The notes under the pieces were generated by a model. It was not told where the DNA came from and searched no databases. It saw nothing but the letters and a program-made list of their open reading frames with translations. The translations under genes and the position numbers were made by a program. Shown piece by piece: positions 35,715 through 45,600 of a DNA stretch of 48,440 bases; within the stretch, counting starts at the first letter, position 1; the number at the start of each line of letters is the position of its first letter. This DNA comes from Mycobacterium sp. (GTDB lineage: Bacteria > Actinomycetota > Actinomycetes > Mycobacteriales > Mycobacteriaceae), in assembly GCF_019247615.1 (NCBI RefSeq), contig NZ_JAFBAT010000112.1:1-48440 (forward strand). Direction: 5' to 3'.

Positions 35715-36563
35715 ATGGCAGATTCGGCATCCATCGGCCTCAAGGTCCGCGATCGGGTCATCGTGATCACCGGCGGCGCACGCGGAATCGGGTTGGCCAC
35801 CGCGACAGCGCTGCACAACTTGGGCGCCAAGGTCGCGATCGGCGACATCGACGAGGTGCGGGTGAAGGAGTCGGGCGCCGCGCTGGGCCTCGATGTTTAC
35901 GGCAGGCTCGATGTCACCGACCGGCAATCGTTTTCGGGCTTCCTCGATCAGGTGGAGCGCCAGCTCGGCCCCATCGACGTACTGGTCAACAACGCCGGGG
36001 TCATGCCCCTTGGCCGGGTGGTCGACGAGCCGGACGCGGTCACTCGTCGCGTCCTGGACATCAACGTCTATGGGGTCATCCTGGGCAGCAAGCTGGCGCT
36101 CGAGCGCATGGTCCCCCGCGCGTCCGGCCAGGTGATCAACGTGGCCTCGCTCGCCGGGGAGGGCTACATACCCGGCGCAGCCACGTACTGCGCGAGCAAG
36201 CACGCGGTGGTCGGATTCACCGACACCGCAAGGCTCGAATACCGGAAGACGGGCGTGAAGTTCTCGATGGTGTTGCCGACCTTCGTCAACACCGAGCTCA
36301 TCGCGGGCACCCCCGGGGTCAAGGGCTTCAAGAATGCCGAGCCGGCCGAGATCGCAAACGCGATCGTGGAACTGGTGGCGAAGCCAAGACCACGGGTTCG
36401 GGTCACGAAAGCGATTGGTGCGCTGGTTGCTTCGGCCAAGTTCATGCCCCGAGTGGTGGCCGAGGGGATCAATCGGGCCCTCGGTGGCGAACACGTCTTC
36501 ACCGACGCCGTCGACGTCGCGAAACGCAAGGCCTACGAGGCACGGGCGCGCGGCGAAGAATAG
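35715..36563 (+). CDS. Classical short-chain dehydrogenase/reductase
   Basis: A 282-aa SDR with all hallmarks: cofactor loop TGGARGIG (19-26), NNAG (92-95), catalytic Ser145, Tyr158 and Lys162 (YCASK). The Asp in GDIDE after the second strand favours NAD over NADP. It is the counterpart of Rv1865c by order. A C-terminal extension (about 250-282, charged, KRKAYEARARGEE) is beyond the core fold. It lies 45 bases before the phosphoketolase gene on the same strand. The substrate is unknown. Confidence 0.87.
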   Translation: MADSASIGLKVRDRVIVITGGARGIGLATATALHNLGAKVAIGDIDEVRVKESGAALGLDVYGRLDVTDRQSFSGFLDQVERQLGPIDVLVNNAGVMPLGRVVDEPDAVTRRVLDINVYGVILGSKLALERMVPRASGQVINVASLAGEGYIPGAATYCASKHAVVGFTDTARLEYRKTGVKFSMVLPTFVNTELIAGTPGVKGFKNAEPAEIANAIVELVAKPRPRVRVTKAIGALVASAKFMPRVVAEGINRALGGEHVFTDAVDVAKRKAYEARARGEE

Positions 36564-36608
36564 GCGCCCGAGACGCGCTGTTCATCCGAGGCGCGCACAA
36601 TCGGCCGG

Positions 36609-39017
36609 GTGAGCCTAGACACCGCAACAAGCACGCCCGAAGTTCTCTCCGCCGACGAATTGAGCCTCCTCGACAAGTACTGGCGCGCCGCCAACTACCT
36701 CTCGGTCGGCCAGATCTACCTGCTGGACAATCCGCTGCTAAGCGAACCGCTGTCGGCTGAGCACGTCAAACCCCGGCTGCTGGGCCACTGGGGCACCACG
36801 CCCGGGCTCAACCTGATCCATGCGCATCTGAACCGGATCATCCGGAAGCGCGACGCCAACATCATCTACGTCACCGGACCGGGTCATGGCGGTCCCGGGC
36901 TGGTCGCCAACGCCTACCTGGAAGGCACCTACAGCGAGGTGTACACCGGCATCGAGGAAGACACCGAGGGACTGCGAAAGTTGTTCCGGCAGTTCTCGTT
37001 TCCCGGCGGAATCCCCAGCCACGTGGCGGCGCAGACGCCGGGTTCGATTCACGAGGGCGGCGAGCTCGGCTACGCGCTGGTGCACGCGTACGGCGCCGCT
37101 TTCGACAACCCCGATCTGATTGTGGCCTGCGTGGTCGGCGACGGCGAGGCCGAAACGGGTCCGCTGGCGGCCAGCTGGCACTCCAACAAGTTCCTCGACC
37201 CGGTCAACGACGGTGCCGTGCTGCCCATTCTGCAGCTCAACGGCTACAAGATCGCCAACCCGACCGTGCTGGCGCGCATCCCCCACGCCGAGCTGGAATC
37301 GCTGCTGCGCGGCTACGGCTACCGGCCCATCACGGTCGCCGGGGACGACCCGGCCAACGTGCACCACCAACTGGCGGCCGCCCTCGACGAGGCGTTCGAC
37401 GACATCGCGGCTATCCAGAGCGCGGCCCGCAGCGGCGATCGGGCCCAGCGACCGGTATGGCCGATGATCGTGCTCCGTACCCCGAAGGGCTGGACCGGCC
37501 CGAAGGTCGTCGACGGCAAGAAGGTCGAGGGGACGTGGCGATCGCACCAGGTTCCGCTGGCCGAAACCCACGACAATCCGGAACACCGCGCCCAGCTCGT
37601 GGACTGGTTGCGCAGCTATCGTCCCGAGGAGTTGTTCGACGGCAATGGCACCCTGCGGCCCGAGCTGCGGGCGCTGGCGCCACGCGGTGACCGTCGGATG
37701 AGCGCCAACCCGCATGCCAACGGCGGGCTTCTGCTGCACGACCTCGACCTGCCGGACTTCCGCGACTACGCGGTCGCGGTGTCGCGACCGGCCGCCGAGA
37801 CGCACGAGGCCACCCGGGTGCTGGGCACCTTCCTGCGCGACGTGATCGCCCGCAACCCCGACCGGTTCCGCCTGATGGGCCCCGACGAGACCGCCTCCAA
37901 CCGGCTCGATGCCGTGTACGGGGCAACTGCCAAGGTGTGGCTTTCCGAGATACAGCCGGATGACGAGCACCTCGCACCGGAAGGTCGGGTAATGGAGGTG
38001 CTGTCCGAGCATCTGTGCCAAGGCTGGCTGGAGGGCTATCTGCTGACCGGCCGGCACGGCCTGTTCAACTGCTACGAGGCCTTCGTCCACATCGTGGACT
38101 CGATGCTCAACCAGCACGCGAAATGGCTGGCCACCAGCCGCGAGCTTCCGTGGCGGCGGCCGATAGCGTCGCTGAACTACCTGCTGACCTCCCACGTGTG
38201 GCGCCAAGACCACAACGGCGCCTCGCATCAGGACCCCGGGTTCATCGACCTGGTCGCGAACAAGCGGGCCGAGCTGACGCGGGTGTACCTGCCGCCGGAC
38301 GGCAACACGCTGCTGTCGGTGGCGGACCATTGCCTGCGCAGCCGCGACTACATCAACGTCATCGTCGCCGGCAAGCAGCCGGCGCTGGCCTACCTGGACA
38401 TGGATCAGGCCATCGCCCATTGCGCGCGCGGCCTGGGCATCTGGTCGTGGGCGAGCACAGCTGGATCGTCGGTCGCCGACCCCGACGTCGTGCTGGCCTG
38501 CGCCGGGGACATCCCGACGCTGGAGGTGCTGGCGGCGGCCGACATCCTGCGGCGCGAGCTGCCCGGCTTGGCCGTCCGGGTGGTCAACGTCGTCGACCTG
38601 ATGCGCCTGCAACCGGAATCCGAGCACCCACATGGCTTGCCGGACAGGGAGTTTGACGCGTTGTTCACCCGCGACAAGCCGGTCATCTTCGCCTACCACG
38701 GCTACCCGTGGCTGATTCACCGGCTCACCTATCGACGCACCAACCACCCCCACATCCATGTGCGCGGTTTCAAGGAGCGGGGCACCACGACGACGCCGTT
38801 CGACATGGTGATGCTCAACGACCTCGATCGCTTCCATCTGGTGATGGATGTGATCGACCGGGTGGACGGGCTGGCCAGCCAGGCCGCGTTGCTGCGTCAG
38901 CGCATGGTCGACGCCCGCCTGGCCGCCCGCGCCTACACCCGCGAGCACGGCGAAGACGACCCGGCGATTTCGGGGTGGACCTGGGAGTTGAGCGAGCGGA
39001 ACGAACGCAGTGAGTGA
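36609..39017 (+). CDS. xfp: Phosphoketolase (xylulose-5-P/fructose-6-P)
   Basis: A thiamine-diphosphate enzyme (802 aa) that splits xylulose 5-phosphate or fructose 6-phosphate with phosphate to give acetyl phosphate. The start [20 protein letters not shown], the GPGHGGPG loop, the TPP/Mg motif [10 protein letters not shown] from residue 177 and the C-terminal [15 protein letters not shown] are typical of the family. GTG 36609 fits the usual length. M. tuberculosis has no phosphoketolase that I recall, so this marks the lineage. It would need acetate kinase or phosphotransacetylase, not seen here, to feed central metabolism. Confidence 0.95.
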   Translation: MSLDTATSTPEVLSADELSLLDKYWRAANYLSVGQIYLLDNPLLSEPLSAEHVKPRLLGHWGTTPGLNLIHAHLNRIIRKRDANIIYVTGPGHGGPGLVANAYLEGTYSEVYTGIEEDTEGLRKLFRQFSFPGGIPSHVAAQTPGSIHEGGELGYALVHAYGAAFDNPDLIVACVVGDGEAETGPLAASWHSNKFLDPVNDGAVLPILQLNGYKIANPTVLARIPHAELESLLRGYGYRPITVAGDDPANVHHQLAAALDEAFDDIAAIQSAARSGDRAQRPVWPMIVLRTPKGWTGPKVVDGKKVEGTWRSHQVPLAETHDNPEHRAQLVDWLRSYRPEELFDGNGTLRPELRALAPRGDRRMSANPHANGGLLLHDLDLPDFRDYAVAVSRPAAETHEATRVLGTFLRDVIARNPDRFRLMGPDETASNRLDAVYGATAKVWLSEIQPDDEHLAPEGRVMEVLSEHLCQGWLEGYLLTGRHGLFNCYEAFVHIVDSMLNQHAKWLATSRELPWRRPIASLNYLLTSHVWRQDHNGASHQDPGFIDLVANKRAELTRVYLPPDGNTLLSVADHCLRSRDYINVIVAGKQPALAYLDMDQAIAHCARGLGIWSWASTAGSSVADPDVVLACAGDIPTLEVLAAADILRRELPGLAVRVVNVVDLMRLQPESEHPHGLPDREFDALFTRDKPVIFAYHGYPWLIHRLTYRRTNHPHIHVRGFKERGTTTTPFDMVMLNDLDRFHLVMDVIDRVDGLASQAALLRQRMVDARLAARAYTREHGEDDPAISGWTWELSERNERSE

Positions 39018-39060
39018 CGGGAGCGAGGCGACAATCGAGCCAGTGAGTGACGGGAGCGAG
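39008..39060 (+). repeat. 20-bp direct repeat at the end of xfp
   Basis: CAGTGAGTGACGGGAGCGAG occurs at 39008-39027, covering the xfp stop, and again at 39041-39060. A 26-codon frame (GTG 39010 to TGA 39090) that overlaps the xfp end contains both copies as VSDGSE. Apart from this, the 131 bases up to 39148 show nothing. Confidence 0.75.
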
Positions 39061-39148
39061 ACGACCGATCCGACCTGGGAGAAGAACTGAGCGGAGCCGC
39101 ACTTAGTTAGTGAGAGCCGCATCATGTCCGGATGTGCGATGAACCCGG

Positions 39149-39316
39149 CTACACGGCATGGGGTTTGCCGGTGCCGCCGGAAGGCTCGCCGTAGTCCCTC
39201 GGCATGTCGGCGTCGATGTGCCAGATCCAATTGCCGTGGAGGGGCCGGTCAACGGCAAGAGCGGCCAAGGGTGCAATCACGAGGATTGAGAGCAACGTCC
39301 ACACCGTCGTAGCCAT
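39149..39316 (-). CDS. Small membrane protein divergent from CGNR regulator
   Basis: A 55-aa protein with one membrane helix (TVWTLLSILVIAPLAALAV, residues 4-22) and a polar tail (HGNWIWHIDADMPRDYGE). ATG 39316 is preceded by a strong GAGGAGGAA, which is the main reason to believe in it. It diverges from the CGNR regulator, and the two share inverted repeats in the 90 bases between them, so it is the likely target of that regulator. I know no homologue with a function. Confidence 0.6.
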   Translation of the reverse strand: MATTVWTLLSILVIAPLAALAVDRPLHGNWIWHIDADMPRDYGEPSGGTGKPHAV

Positions 39317-39344
39317 GAGTTCCTCCTCTATTTGATCCGTCCTG

Positions 39345-39371
39345 GGTGTAACCACCTTAGATAGTTACACC
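39345..39371. promoter_or_regulatory. Inverted repeat operator (GGTGTAAC/GTTACACC)
   Basis: A perfect 8-bp inverted repeat with 11 bases between, midway in the divergent region. It lies within the 5' region of the small membrane protein gene and overlaps a second inverted repeat (39348-39406). Confidence 0.6.
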
Positions 39372-39406
39372 TTGCCTGTTATTGGGAAACCTGTCAAGGT
39401 GGTTAC
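39348..39406. promoter_or_regulatory. Long-spaced inverted repeat ending at CGNR start
   Basis: GTAACCACCTT (39348-39358) and its exact complement AAGGTGGTTAC (39396-39406) flank the intergenic core; the second arm touches the ATG of the CGNR gene. An 11-bp perfect match this close to the start is typical of an autoregulatory operator, possibly bridged by looping. Confidence 0.6.
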
Positions 39407-39964
39407 ATGAAGTTCGTCTACATGAGCGGGCGGCCGTGCCTGGACTTCGTGGGCACGCTCAAATATCGGGACTCGGCTCGCGAGGAATTGTTGACCGACC
39501 CGCAGCGGGTGTCGGACTGGGCGGTTGGCGCCGGGCTGGTCGATACGCCGCTCGAGACGACCGACGATGAACTGGCGGCGGCAATCGCGGTGCGCGAAGC
39601 CGTCTACCGGGTCGTTCTCGCGCGGCTCCACGGCGGCCGACTCGACGTCGCCGATGTTGATCTTCTGAATGCGCACGCGTCCGAACCCCAGCTCACGCCG
39701 GTATTGCACCCGGACGGGTCGGTCAGCCGCGGCGGTACCATGCGGCAGCTGCTCGCCGGGCTGGCCGCCGATCTACTCGACCTTTATGCCGGCCCCGACA
39801 TCGATAAGGTCAAGAAGTGCTCCCATCCTGGCTGCACGCGGCTCTATGTCGACGCATCGCGAGCCCAGAACCGGCACTGGTGCGGGATGCGCACGTGCGG
39901 CAACCGCGCGAAGGTCCAAGCCTTCCGCGCCCGCCGGCAAGCCGCCGCGGTTCCGCCTTCCTGA
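39407..39964 (+). CDS. CGNR zinc-finger (ABATE) regulator
   Basis: A 185-aa protein. The N-terminal ABATE domain spans about 8-130 (CLDFVGTL, AAAIAVREAVYRVVLARL), a predicted stress- or ligand-sensing domain. The C-terminal CGNR zinc finger has Cys138, Cys143, Cys159 and Cys164 (KKCSHPGC, HWCGMRTCGNRAKV), thought to bind DNA. It diverges from a small membrane protein, and repeats of GTAAC/GTTAC type fill the gap; the last repeat abuts its ATG, which suggests self-repression. The CPBP protease gene follows 44 bases later. Confidence 0.9.
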   Translation: MKFVYMSGRPCLDFVGTLKYRDSAREELLTDPQRVSDWAVGAGLVDTPLETTDDELAAAIAVREAVYRVVLARLHGGRLDVADVDLLNAHASEPQLTPVLHPDGSVSRGGTMRQLLAGLAADLLDLYAGPDIDKVKKCSHPGCTRLYVDASRAQNRHWCGMRTCGNRAKVQAFRARRQAAAVPPS

Positions 39965-40008
39965 GCGGGCTGAACTGCGAGAACCCGGCCCACGGGTAAG
40001 CTTGCCGG

Positions 40009-40749
40009 ATGCCCGACGCCATCGCTGCCGCACAGCCGTCGGCGCTACACCGGTTGCATATCCACCTCGACATCGCAGCGGTGGTCGTCGTACTGGTGCT
40101 GACCAACCTGGTCGCGCACTTCACCGCGCCGTGGGCGAGCATCGCGACCGTTCCCGCCGCCGCCGTCGGGCTAGTCGCCCTGATGCGCTACCGGGGGCTG
40201 GGCTGGGCCGACCTCGGCCTGGGCCGCGAACACTGGCGGCCGGGCCTGGCCTACGCGCTGGGCGCCGTGGCCGTCGTGGCGTCGGTGATCGCGATCGGGA
40301 TCCTGCTGCCGGTGACCCGGCCGATGTTCATGAACAACCACTACGCCACGATCTCCGGCGCCCTGATCGCCTCGATGGTCGTCATCCCGCTGCAGACCGT
40401 GATCCCCGAGGAGCTCGCATTCCGCGGGGTGCTACATGGGGCGCTGAACCGGGCCTGGGGCTTTCGCGGGGTGGCGCTGGGCGGGTCGCTGCTGTTCGGC
40501 CTGTGGCACGTCGCCACGTCGCTGGGGCTCACCAGTAACAACGTCGGCTTCACCCGGCTGCTCGGCGGCGGGTTCGCCGGAATGCTTGCCGGGGTGACGT
40601 TGGCGGTCCTGGCCACCGGCGCTGCCGGCTTCGTCTTCAGCTGGCTGCGCCGGCGAAGCGGCAGCCTGATCGCGCCGATCGCGCTGCACTGGTCACTGAA
40701 CGGGCTCGGCGCCCTGGCCGCCGCGCTGGTCTGGCACCTGTCGACCTGA
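40009..40749 (+). CDS. CPBP family intramembrane protease homologue
   Basis: A 246-aa polytopic membrane protein (about 6-8 helices). The CPBP/Abi signature is clear: PEELAFRGVLHGAL with the Glu-Glu and Arg, then LFGLWHVATS with its His, and a late IAPIALHWSLNG block. Type II CAAX prenyl-protease relatives cleave within membranes; bacterial substrates are mostly unknown. TAAGCT six bases before ATG 40009 could be a -10 for a leaderless mRNA. It converges on adhA with two bases between the stop codons. Confidence 0.87.
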   Translation: MPDAIAAAQPSALHRLHIHLDIAAVVVVLVLTNLVAHFTAPWASIATVPAAAVGLVALMRYRGLGWADLGLGREHWRPGLAYALGAVAVVASVIAIGILLPVTRPMFMNNHYATISGALIASMVVIPLQTVIPEELAFRGVLHGALNRAWGFRGVALGGSLLFGLWHVATSLGLTSNNVGFTRLLGGGFAGMLAGVTLAVLATGAAGFVFSWLRRRSGSLIAPIALHWSLNGLGALAAALVWHLST

Positions 40750-40751
40750 GA

Positions 40752-41777
40752 CTAGACCAGCAGCACCGCGGCACCGGCGATACGACCGGCGCTCAGATCG
40801 GTCAGGGCCTCATCGGCCCGGGCAAGCGGGTATTCCGGCGTGGTCACCTCGATGCGATGCTTGCCGGCGAAGTCGAGGAAGGCACGCGCGTCGGCCCGGG
40901 TGTTCGACGTCACCGAGCGGACCTGGCGCTCCTCAAACAGGTGGCGCTGGTAGTTCAGGGGCGGGATGTCAGACAGGTAAATGCCCGCGATCGCCAGGGT
41001 GCCGCCGCGGTCCAACGCCTCGAGCGCCGGCAGCACCAGCTTCCCAACGGGCGCAAACAGAATCGCGGCATCCAGCGGCACAGGCGGTGGGTCGGCGGCG
41101 CCCTGAGCCGACGAGGCCCCCAGGTCCAGCGCGAGCTTGCGCGCCTGGGCTCCACGCGTCATCACATGCACCTCGGCGCCCTGCGCCAACGCGACCTGCG
41201 CGGTGATGTGGGCGCTACCGCCGAAGCCGTAAAGGCCCAGTCGCCCGCCCGGGGGCAGGTCGGCGCGCAGCAGCGAGCGGTACCCGATGATGCCGGCGCA
41301 CAGCAACGGCGCCAGCTCGCTATCGCTGTAACCGCTCGGCAGGTGATGCGCGAACGCGGCTGGGACGGTGGCGAATTCGGCGTACCCGCCGTCGGCGTCC
41401 CAGCCGGTGTAGCGAGAGTCGGGGCACAGGTTCTCGTCGCATCGACGGCAGTATTTGCACACGCCGCAGGTATGGCGGAGCCAGGCGATGCCCACCCGAT
41501 CCCCGACCTTGAACTCGTCACCTGCCTCGGTTCCCAATTCGACGACCTCACCCACCACCTCGTGGCCGGGCGTCACCCGGTTGTGGCGCACGGGGAGATC
41601 GCCTTCGGTGACGTGCAGGTCGGTGCGGCATACGCCGCACGCGCGCACGCCAACGAGCAACTCCGACGGGGCCGGCCGTGGTACTTCAGCGGTGACCTGC
41701 TCGAGCGGTCCGGTATCCATCGGGCCGGGCCGGCGCACTCGCCAGGCGCGCATGGTTGTGGTCGCCGGTGAGGCCAT
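40752..41777 (-). CDS. adhA: Zinc-dependent alcohol dehydrogenase AdhA
   Basis: A 341-aa medium-chain dehydrogenase (counterpart of Rv1862). Catalytic zinc ligands are Cys50 (GVCRTDLH), His72 (PGHE) and a Cys in LLCAGIIG. Structural zinc ligands are Cys104, Cys107, Cys110 and Cys118, with an extra Cys113 in the loop. The cofactor motif [10 protein letters not shown] differs from the classic GxGxxG. It oxidises or reduces short alcohols or aldehydes with NAD(P). No good ribosome site is visible; ATG 41753 is an alternative start. Confidence 0.93.
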   Translation of the reverse strand: MASPATTTMRAWRVRRPGPMDTGPLEQVTAEVPRPAPSELLVGVRACGVCRTDLHVTEGDLPVRHNRVTPGHEVVGEVVELGTEAGDEFKVGDRVGIAWLRHTCGVCKYCRRCDENLCPDSRYTGWDADGGYAEFATVPAAFAHHLPSGYSDSELAPLLCAGIIGYRSLLRADLPPGGRLGLYGFGGSAHITAQVALAQGAEVHVMTRGAQARKLALDLGASSAQGAADPPPVPLDAAILFAPVGKLVLPALEALDRGGTLAIAGIYLSDIPPLNYQRHLFEERQVRSVTSNTRADARAFLDFAGKHRIEVTTPEYPLARADEALTDLSAGRIAGAAVLLV

Positions 41778-41820
41778 CAGTCCATTTTGCCGGTATGTGC
41801 TGGGTGGCGACGGTCACCGA

Positions 41821-42120
41821 CTAGGTGCGTCGGAGCATGCCGATGACCCAGAGCAGGAGCAGAGAGCCGAGCAGCGCCGTGAAGAAGGTGAAGATGTAGC
41901 CGCCACCCGCAGTGTTGACGAAGAAGCTCAGGATGAAGCCGCCGATCAACGCGCCCACAATACCGATCACGATGTCCATCAGGATGCCGGCGCCGCTGCC
42001 CTTGATGATCCTGCTGGCCAGTGCGCCCGCCAGACCGCCGATGATGATGTAGCCGATCCAACCGACGCTCGTCAAAGTCGTGGAGCGGGCCAGGTACTCG
42101 GTTGCCGCCATGAGGTTCAT
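41821..42120 (-). CDS. GlsB/YeaQ/YmgE family membrane protein
   Basis: A 99-aa protein with three membrane helices rich in Gly: WIGYIIIGGLAGALASRII, ILMDIVIGIVGALIGGFILS and YIFTFFTALLGSLLLLWVIG. This is the transglycosylase-associated family, often induced by envelope or acid stress; no catalytic activity is established. It matches Rv1861 between adhA and apa. ATG 42120 follows GGAGAC at a good distance; a longer frame upstream is not needed. Confidence 0.85.
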   Translation of the reverse strand: MNLMAATEYLARSTTLTSVGWIGYIIIGGLAGALASRIIKGSGAGILMDIVIGIVGALIGGFILSFFVNTAGGGYIFTFFTALLGSLLLLWVIGMLRRT

Positions 42121-42264
42121 ACGGGTCTCCTTGCAGTCGCAGGTCAAGGCCCAGCGCGCGCCGGGCCCGGACACCCTATACCCGCTTTGACGGCCGCGTC
42201 GGATGCCCAGTGGGCCACGCCGGGGTTAACGCACGGCGATCTCCGGCCGAGTGCTCTTCCGGTG

Positions 42265-43464
42265 TCAGGCGGGTGCCGTCCGCTGTGGCGCCGTGGTCGG
42301 CGCCGGGGCGACGTCTCCCGCGGGCGCCTGGCTGGGTGACGGGGAGGGCGATGCGGCTCCAGGAGCCGGTGCCGGGGTGGGCGATGGGGCTCCCGGCGCC
42401 GGTGCCGCCGGCGCCGGCGACGCGGCTCCCGGGGCCGGCGCCGCCGGGGTAGGCGAAGGAGCTCCCGGGGCCGGCGCCGCCGGATAAGGCGCCCCCGCAC
42501 CAGGCGCCCCCGCAGCCGGCGCGGAGGCGTCGGGACCCGAAGCGGGGTTGGGCGGCGGCGCCCAGGGCTGGATAGATTCCGCGAGCGCCTTGGCCGCCCC
42601 CTTGTCCACCGGGTCGTTGGACGTACCGAGCCACACCACGAACCACCGGTGCGGCGGTCCGGCGTTCGTCGCCGACGAGCCGACGACGCCCGTCCAGATC
42701 TGGCCGTTCGGCTTGGCGGGATCGCTGAATTTCACCTCGTAATACGACGCGCTTCCGGTGATTCCGTTGGTGGCGGTCAGCGGAATTGTCTCCTGGTTGA
42801 TCCGGGTGCCGGGATAGGGCATGAAAAACTCACCCATGTCCGAACCCAAGCGGACCGCGGCCTGCGCATTGTTGGCCTCGGCACTCGCGTAGAGCTTCTG
42901 GTCCAGCCGGCCCATCACGATTCGGGTGTCGTTGGCGACGGGCGGCGGCTGCCCGGGCGCCGGCGGCTGGCCGGTGGTCTTGCTGAGCAACTCCGACCCG
43001 TAGTCGAGGTGCGACGTGTCCGACTCCACCCAGCCGGCGGGCAGCACGAAGCTGAACCCTCCGACCGCATTGTTGACTCGGCCCGCGTTCGGGTCGACGG
43101 TCGGCGGCGGGGGTGCGTTCGGATCGGCCGGTGGCGGCGGGGCCGCGTTGGGGTCGCCGGGCTGGGCCTGCGGCGCGCCCGGCTGAGCGGCCGGCTGACC
43201 CGGCGCGCCCGGCTGACCCTGCGGCGCGCCCGGCTGACCCTGCGGCGCGGCCGGCTGACCCTGCGCGCCCGGCTGAGCGCCCGGCTGACCCTGCGGTGCG
43301 GCCGGTGCGGCGGTCGTCGTGGGCGCAGGGGGGACGGGCTGCGGATCCGCCTTGGACGTCGCCGGTAATGCGATGGCGACGGCGAAGGCACTGGTCACCG
43401 CGGCAATTGTCAGCGCCGCCCGCGGCCCTTCGCGACGCCTCAACTTCGGGTCCACCTGATCCAT
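42265..43464 (-). CDS. apa: Alanine/proline-rich secreted glycoprotein Apa
   Basis: A secreted O-mannosylated adhesin (45/47-kDa antigen, FAP), 399 aa against about 325 in M. tuberculosis. The signal peptide ends at TSKA|DPQP (residue 39). The folded core at 128-300 is well conserved ([32 protein letters not shown]) and holds the fibronectin-binding RWFV at 273-276. The flanks are Pro/Ala/Gln-rich repeats: about 58-103 and 327-385, both longer than in M. tuberculosis. Thr/Pro residues near both ends are likely mannosylation sites. It lies next to modC, as in relatives (older name modD). Confidence 0.95.
   Translation of the reverse strand: MDQVDPKLRRREGPRAALTIAAVTSAFAVAIALPATSKADPQPVPPAPTTTAAPAAPQGQPGAQPGAQGQPAAPQGQPGAPQGQPGAPGQPAAQPGAPQAQPGDPNAAPPPPADPNAPPPPTVDPNAGRVNNAVGGFSFVLPAGWVESDTSHLDYGSELLSKTTGQPPAPGQPPPVANDTRIVMGRLDQKLYASAEANNAQAAVRLGSDMGEFFMPYPGTRINQETIPLTATNGITGSASYYEVKFSDPAKPNGQIWTGVVGSSATNAGPPHRWFVVWLGTSNDPVDKGAAKALAESIQPWAPPPNPASGPDASAPAAGAPGAGAPYPAAPAPGAPSPTPAAPAPGAASPAPAAPAPGAPSPTPAPAPGAASPSPSPSQAPAGDVAPAPTTAPQRTAPA
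42310..42486 (-). repeat. Apa C-terminal Pro/Ala coding repeat
   Basis: The DNA encodes tandem variants of [13 protein letters not shown] and [13 protein letters not shown] over residues 327-385. It is very GC-rich and prone to slippage, so copy number is likely to vary between strains. Confidence 0.75.
43156..43293 (-). repeat. Apa N-terminal Gly/Gln/Pro coding repeat
   Basis: About 46 codons of repeated GQPGAPQ-type units (residues 58-103), built from GGCTGACC-CTGCGGCGC-like blocks on the plus strand. M. tuberculosis Apa has no such Gln-rich run that I recall. Confidence 0.75.
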
Positions 43465-43572
43465 GGCGACGAACCTACCCCGTTACCGCTGTGACGCAAG
43501 GATGCCGTGCGGCCGATGCCATGCAGTTTTTCGGATGTTGCCGGTGCGCAACCTGTCTCGTGTCGACCCAGG

Positions 43573-44670
43573 TCATCGAGGCGCGGGGTAGAACGTGACT
43601 TCGTGGGCTTTGACGGCAAACCACGCCCGGTCCCCGGGCATCAGCCGCAGCTCCGCGGCGGCTTCGGCGGTGATCTCGGCGGCGAGACCCGGGGCGCCGT
43701 CGGGCTGTTCGCGCCCGCGCACCAGAACGGCGGACCCGCGGACATCGAGCTGTGCCACCGTAACCTCGACCGTATTGCGGGGGCTGCCGTGTGGTTGTTC
43801 CCGGTAAACGGCTACAGCCGTGGGCGGAAACACCGCGACGGCGTCAGCCCCGGGCGTGGGCTGGTCACCGCGCTGCCGCGCCGGAGCCGCGTGCCAGCGA
43901 GCACCCGCGGCGGCGCACAGCGACCCGTCCGGCGCAATCGTCCCGTTCACCAGGTTGACGCCGGCGATGCGCGCACCGAAATGACTGCGTGGCGCGGTGA
44001 GCACATCCGGCACGGGGCCGATCTCGGCGAGCCTGCCCGATTCGAGCACCAGGACACGATCGGCCAGCGTGAACACGTCCAGCAGGTCGTGGGTGATCAG
44101 AATTACCGCGCGGCCCGTTCCGGTGACCATGGTGCGCAGCAAGGTGCGGACGCCCGCGGCCGCGGCGACGTCGAGCCCGCTGAGTGGCTCGTCGAGCAGC
44201 AAGACATCGGGGTCGGCCGCCAACGCGCGCGCGATCGCCACCCGCTGGGCTTGGCCGCCCGACAGCTGCCGCGGTTTTCGGTCGGCCAAGCGCTCGGCGT
44301 CGACCTCCTGCAGCCAGCGCAATGCAGTCGCTTCCCTGCTCGCGCCGGACAATCCGAAGCGGCGCTGCGATCCGAAGACGACGTTGGCGGCGACGGTCAT
44401 GTGCGGGAACAGCAACGGGTCTTGCTGGAGCAGCCCCACCCGCCGGTCATGGGTGGGCACGTGGACCCCGCCCGCGGTATCGGTGAGCACCCGATCGCCC
44501 AGCCGCACCAGCCCTTCGTCCGGGCAAACGAGCCCGGCGATGACGTGCAGCGCGGTCGACTTTCCGGCGCCGTTGGGTCCGAGCACGGCGAGAACCTCGC
44601 CCGCGGAAACCGAGAATTCCAGGTCCAGCTGGCGTTCCTCGACAACGGCGCGGAATTGTAACTCGCTCAC
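43573..44670 (-). CDS. modC: Molybdate ABC transporter ATP-binding protein ModC
   Basis: The ATPase of the molybdate importer (365 aa). Walker A is GPNGAGKST (31-39), the signature LSGGQAQR and Walker B LLLDEPLSGLD, followed by ITHD. After about residue 240 comes a C-terminal TOBE/MOP-like domain (VEVTVAQLDVRGSAVLVR) that can sense molybdate. GTG 44670 starts one base after the modB stop, so the two are coupled. It is the last of the modABC genes. Confidence 0.94.
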   Translation of the reverse strand: MSELQFRAVVEERQLDLEFSVSAGEVLAVLGPNGAGKSTALHVIAGLVCPDEGLVRLGDRVLTDTAGGVHVPTHDRRVGLLQQDPLLFPHMTVAANVVFGSQRRFGLSGASREATALRWLQEVDAERLADRKPRQLSGGQAQRVAIARALAADPDVLLLDEPLSGLDVAAAAGVRTLLRTMVTGTGRAVILITHDLLDVFTLADRVLVLESGRLAEIGPVPDVLTAPRSHFGARIAGVNLVNGTIAPDGSLCAAAGARWHAAPARQRGDQPTPGADAVAVFPPTAVAVYREQPHGSPRNTVEVTVAQLDVRGSAVLVRGREQPDGAPGLAAEITAEAAAELRLMPGDRAWFAVKAHEVTFYPAPR

Positions 44671-44671
44671 G

Positions 44672-45463
44672 CTAATTCGCGTCCAGCCCGGTGAGCCGGC
44701 GTGCGCCCAGCCCGACGACCACCAACGCGGCCACCGCCACCAGCAGGATCGACAGCGCCACGGCGGCGTGTGCGTCGCTCACCCGCTGCAGGTAGATCTC
44801 GAGCGGCAGAGTGCGGGTGACCCCCTGCCGGGAACCTGCGAACGTCAGCGTCGCGCCGAACTCCCCCAGTGATCGCGCGAACGCCAACACCGCCCCGGAC
44901 GTCATTCCCGGCAGCAGCAGCGGCAGGCTCACCCGCCACCAGACCGTGCTGGGTCGTGCCCCGAGCGTCGCTGCCACCACCTCGTAGTCGGTGCCCGCGG
45001 TGCGGGCGGCACCCTCGAGGGAAATCACCAGAAACGGCAGCGAGACGAAGGTCTGCGCCAGCACCACGGCGGTGGTGCTGAACGCGACGCTGATGCCGGC
45101 GGCCTCCAGATATCGCCCGACCAGTCCAAGCCGGCCGAACGCGTAGAGCAAGGCGATCCCACCCACCACCGGCGGCAGCACCAAGGGCAGCAGAATGAGC
45201 GGCCGCAGCACGCGGACCAGCCGTCCCTCGTTGCGGGCAAGCACCAGCGCCATCGGCACTCCCAGCAGCACACACAGAACGGTGCTGGCGGCGGCGGTCT
45301 TCAGGCTCAGGAATAACGCCGTCCGCGACGATGGGCTGCCGATCAGCGGCCAAAAGTGGGCCCAGTCAACCTTCATGGCGATCGCCACTAGCGGCAGCAC
45401 GACGAACGCCGCCCCCACGCCTGCCGGCAGATACACCCAGCGCGGGAGATGGGTGCGACGCAT
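44672..45463 (-). CDS. modB: Molybdate ABC transporter permease ModB
   Basis: The membrane channel of the molybdate importer (263 aa, five to six helices). The permease EAA loop is visible at [24 protein letters not shown] 45463 ([15 protein letters not shown]) matches the M. tuberculosis ModB start; a longer frame upstream is unlikely. It is 137 bases downstream of modA, a gap with no gene. Confidence 0.94.
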   Translation of the reverse strand: MRRTHLPRWVYLPAGVGAAFVVLPLVAIAMKVDWAHFWPLIGSPSSRTALFLSLKTAAASTVLCVLLGVPMALVLARNEGRLVRVLRPLILLPLVLPPVVGGIALLYAFGRLGLVGRYLEAAGISVAFSTTAVVLAQTFVSLPFLVISLEGAARTAGTDYEVVAATLGARPSTVWWRVSLPLLLPGMTSGAVLAFARSLGEFGATLTFAGSRQGVTRTLPLEIYLQRVSDAHAAVALSILLVAVAALVVVGLGARRLTGLDAN

Positions 45464-45600
45464 GCTGATACGTCCCCTAACCATGATCGGGAGTTTCACA
45501 CCGCCTCAACCTAACCGCGGTGTCCTCGGCGAGGAGGCTTACGAATCGCTCGCGCACCTACGGCTCCGACCAAGTCGACCAGGCTCCAATGAAGTGCGTG

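Noticed and set aside
36738..39230. Open frame of 830 codons on the minus strand
   Set aside because: Antisense of xfp with His/Arg/Val-rich low-complexity composition; the phosphoketolase is clearly the real gene.
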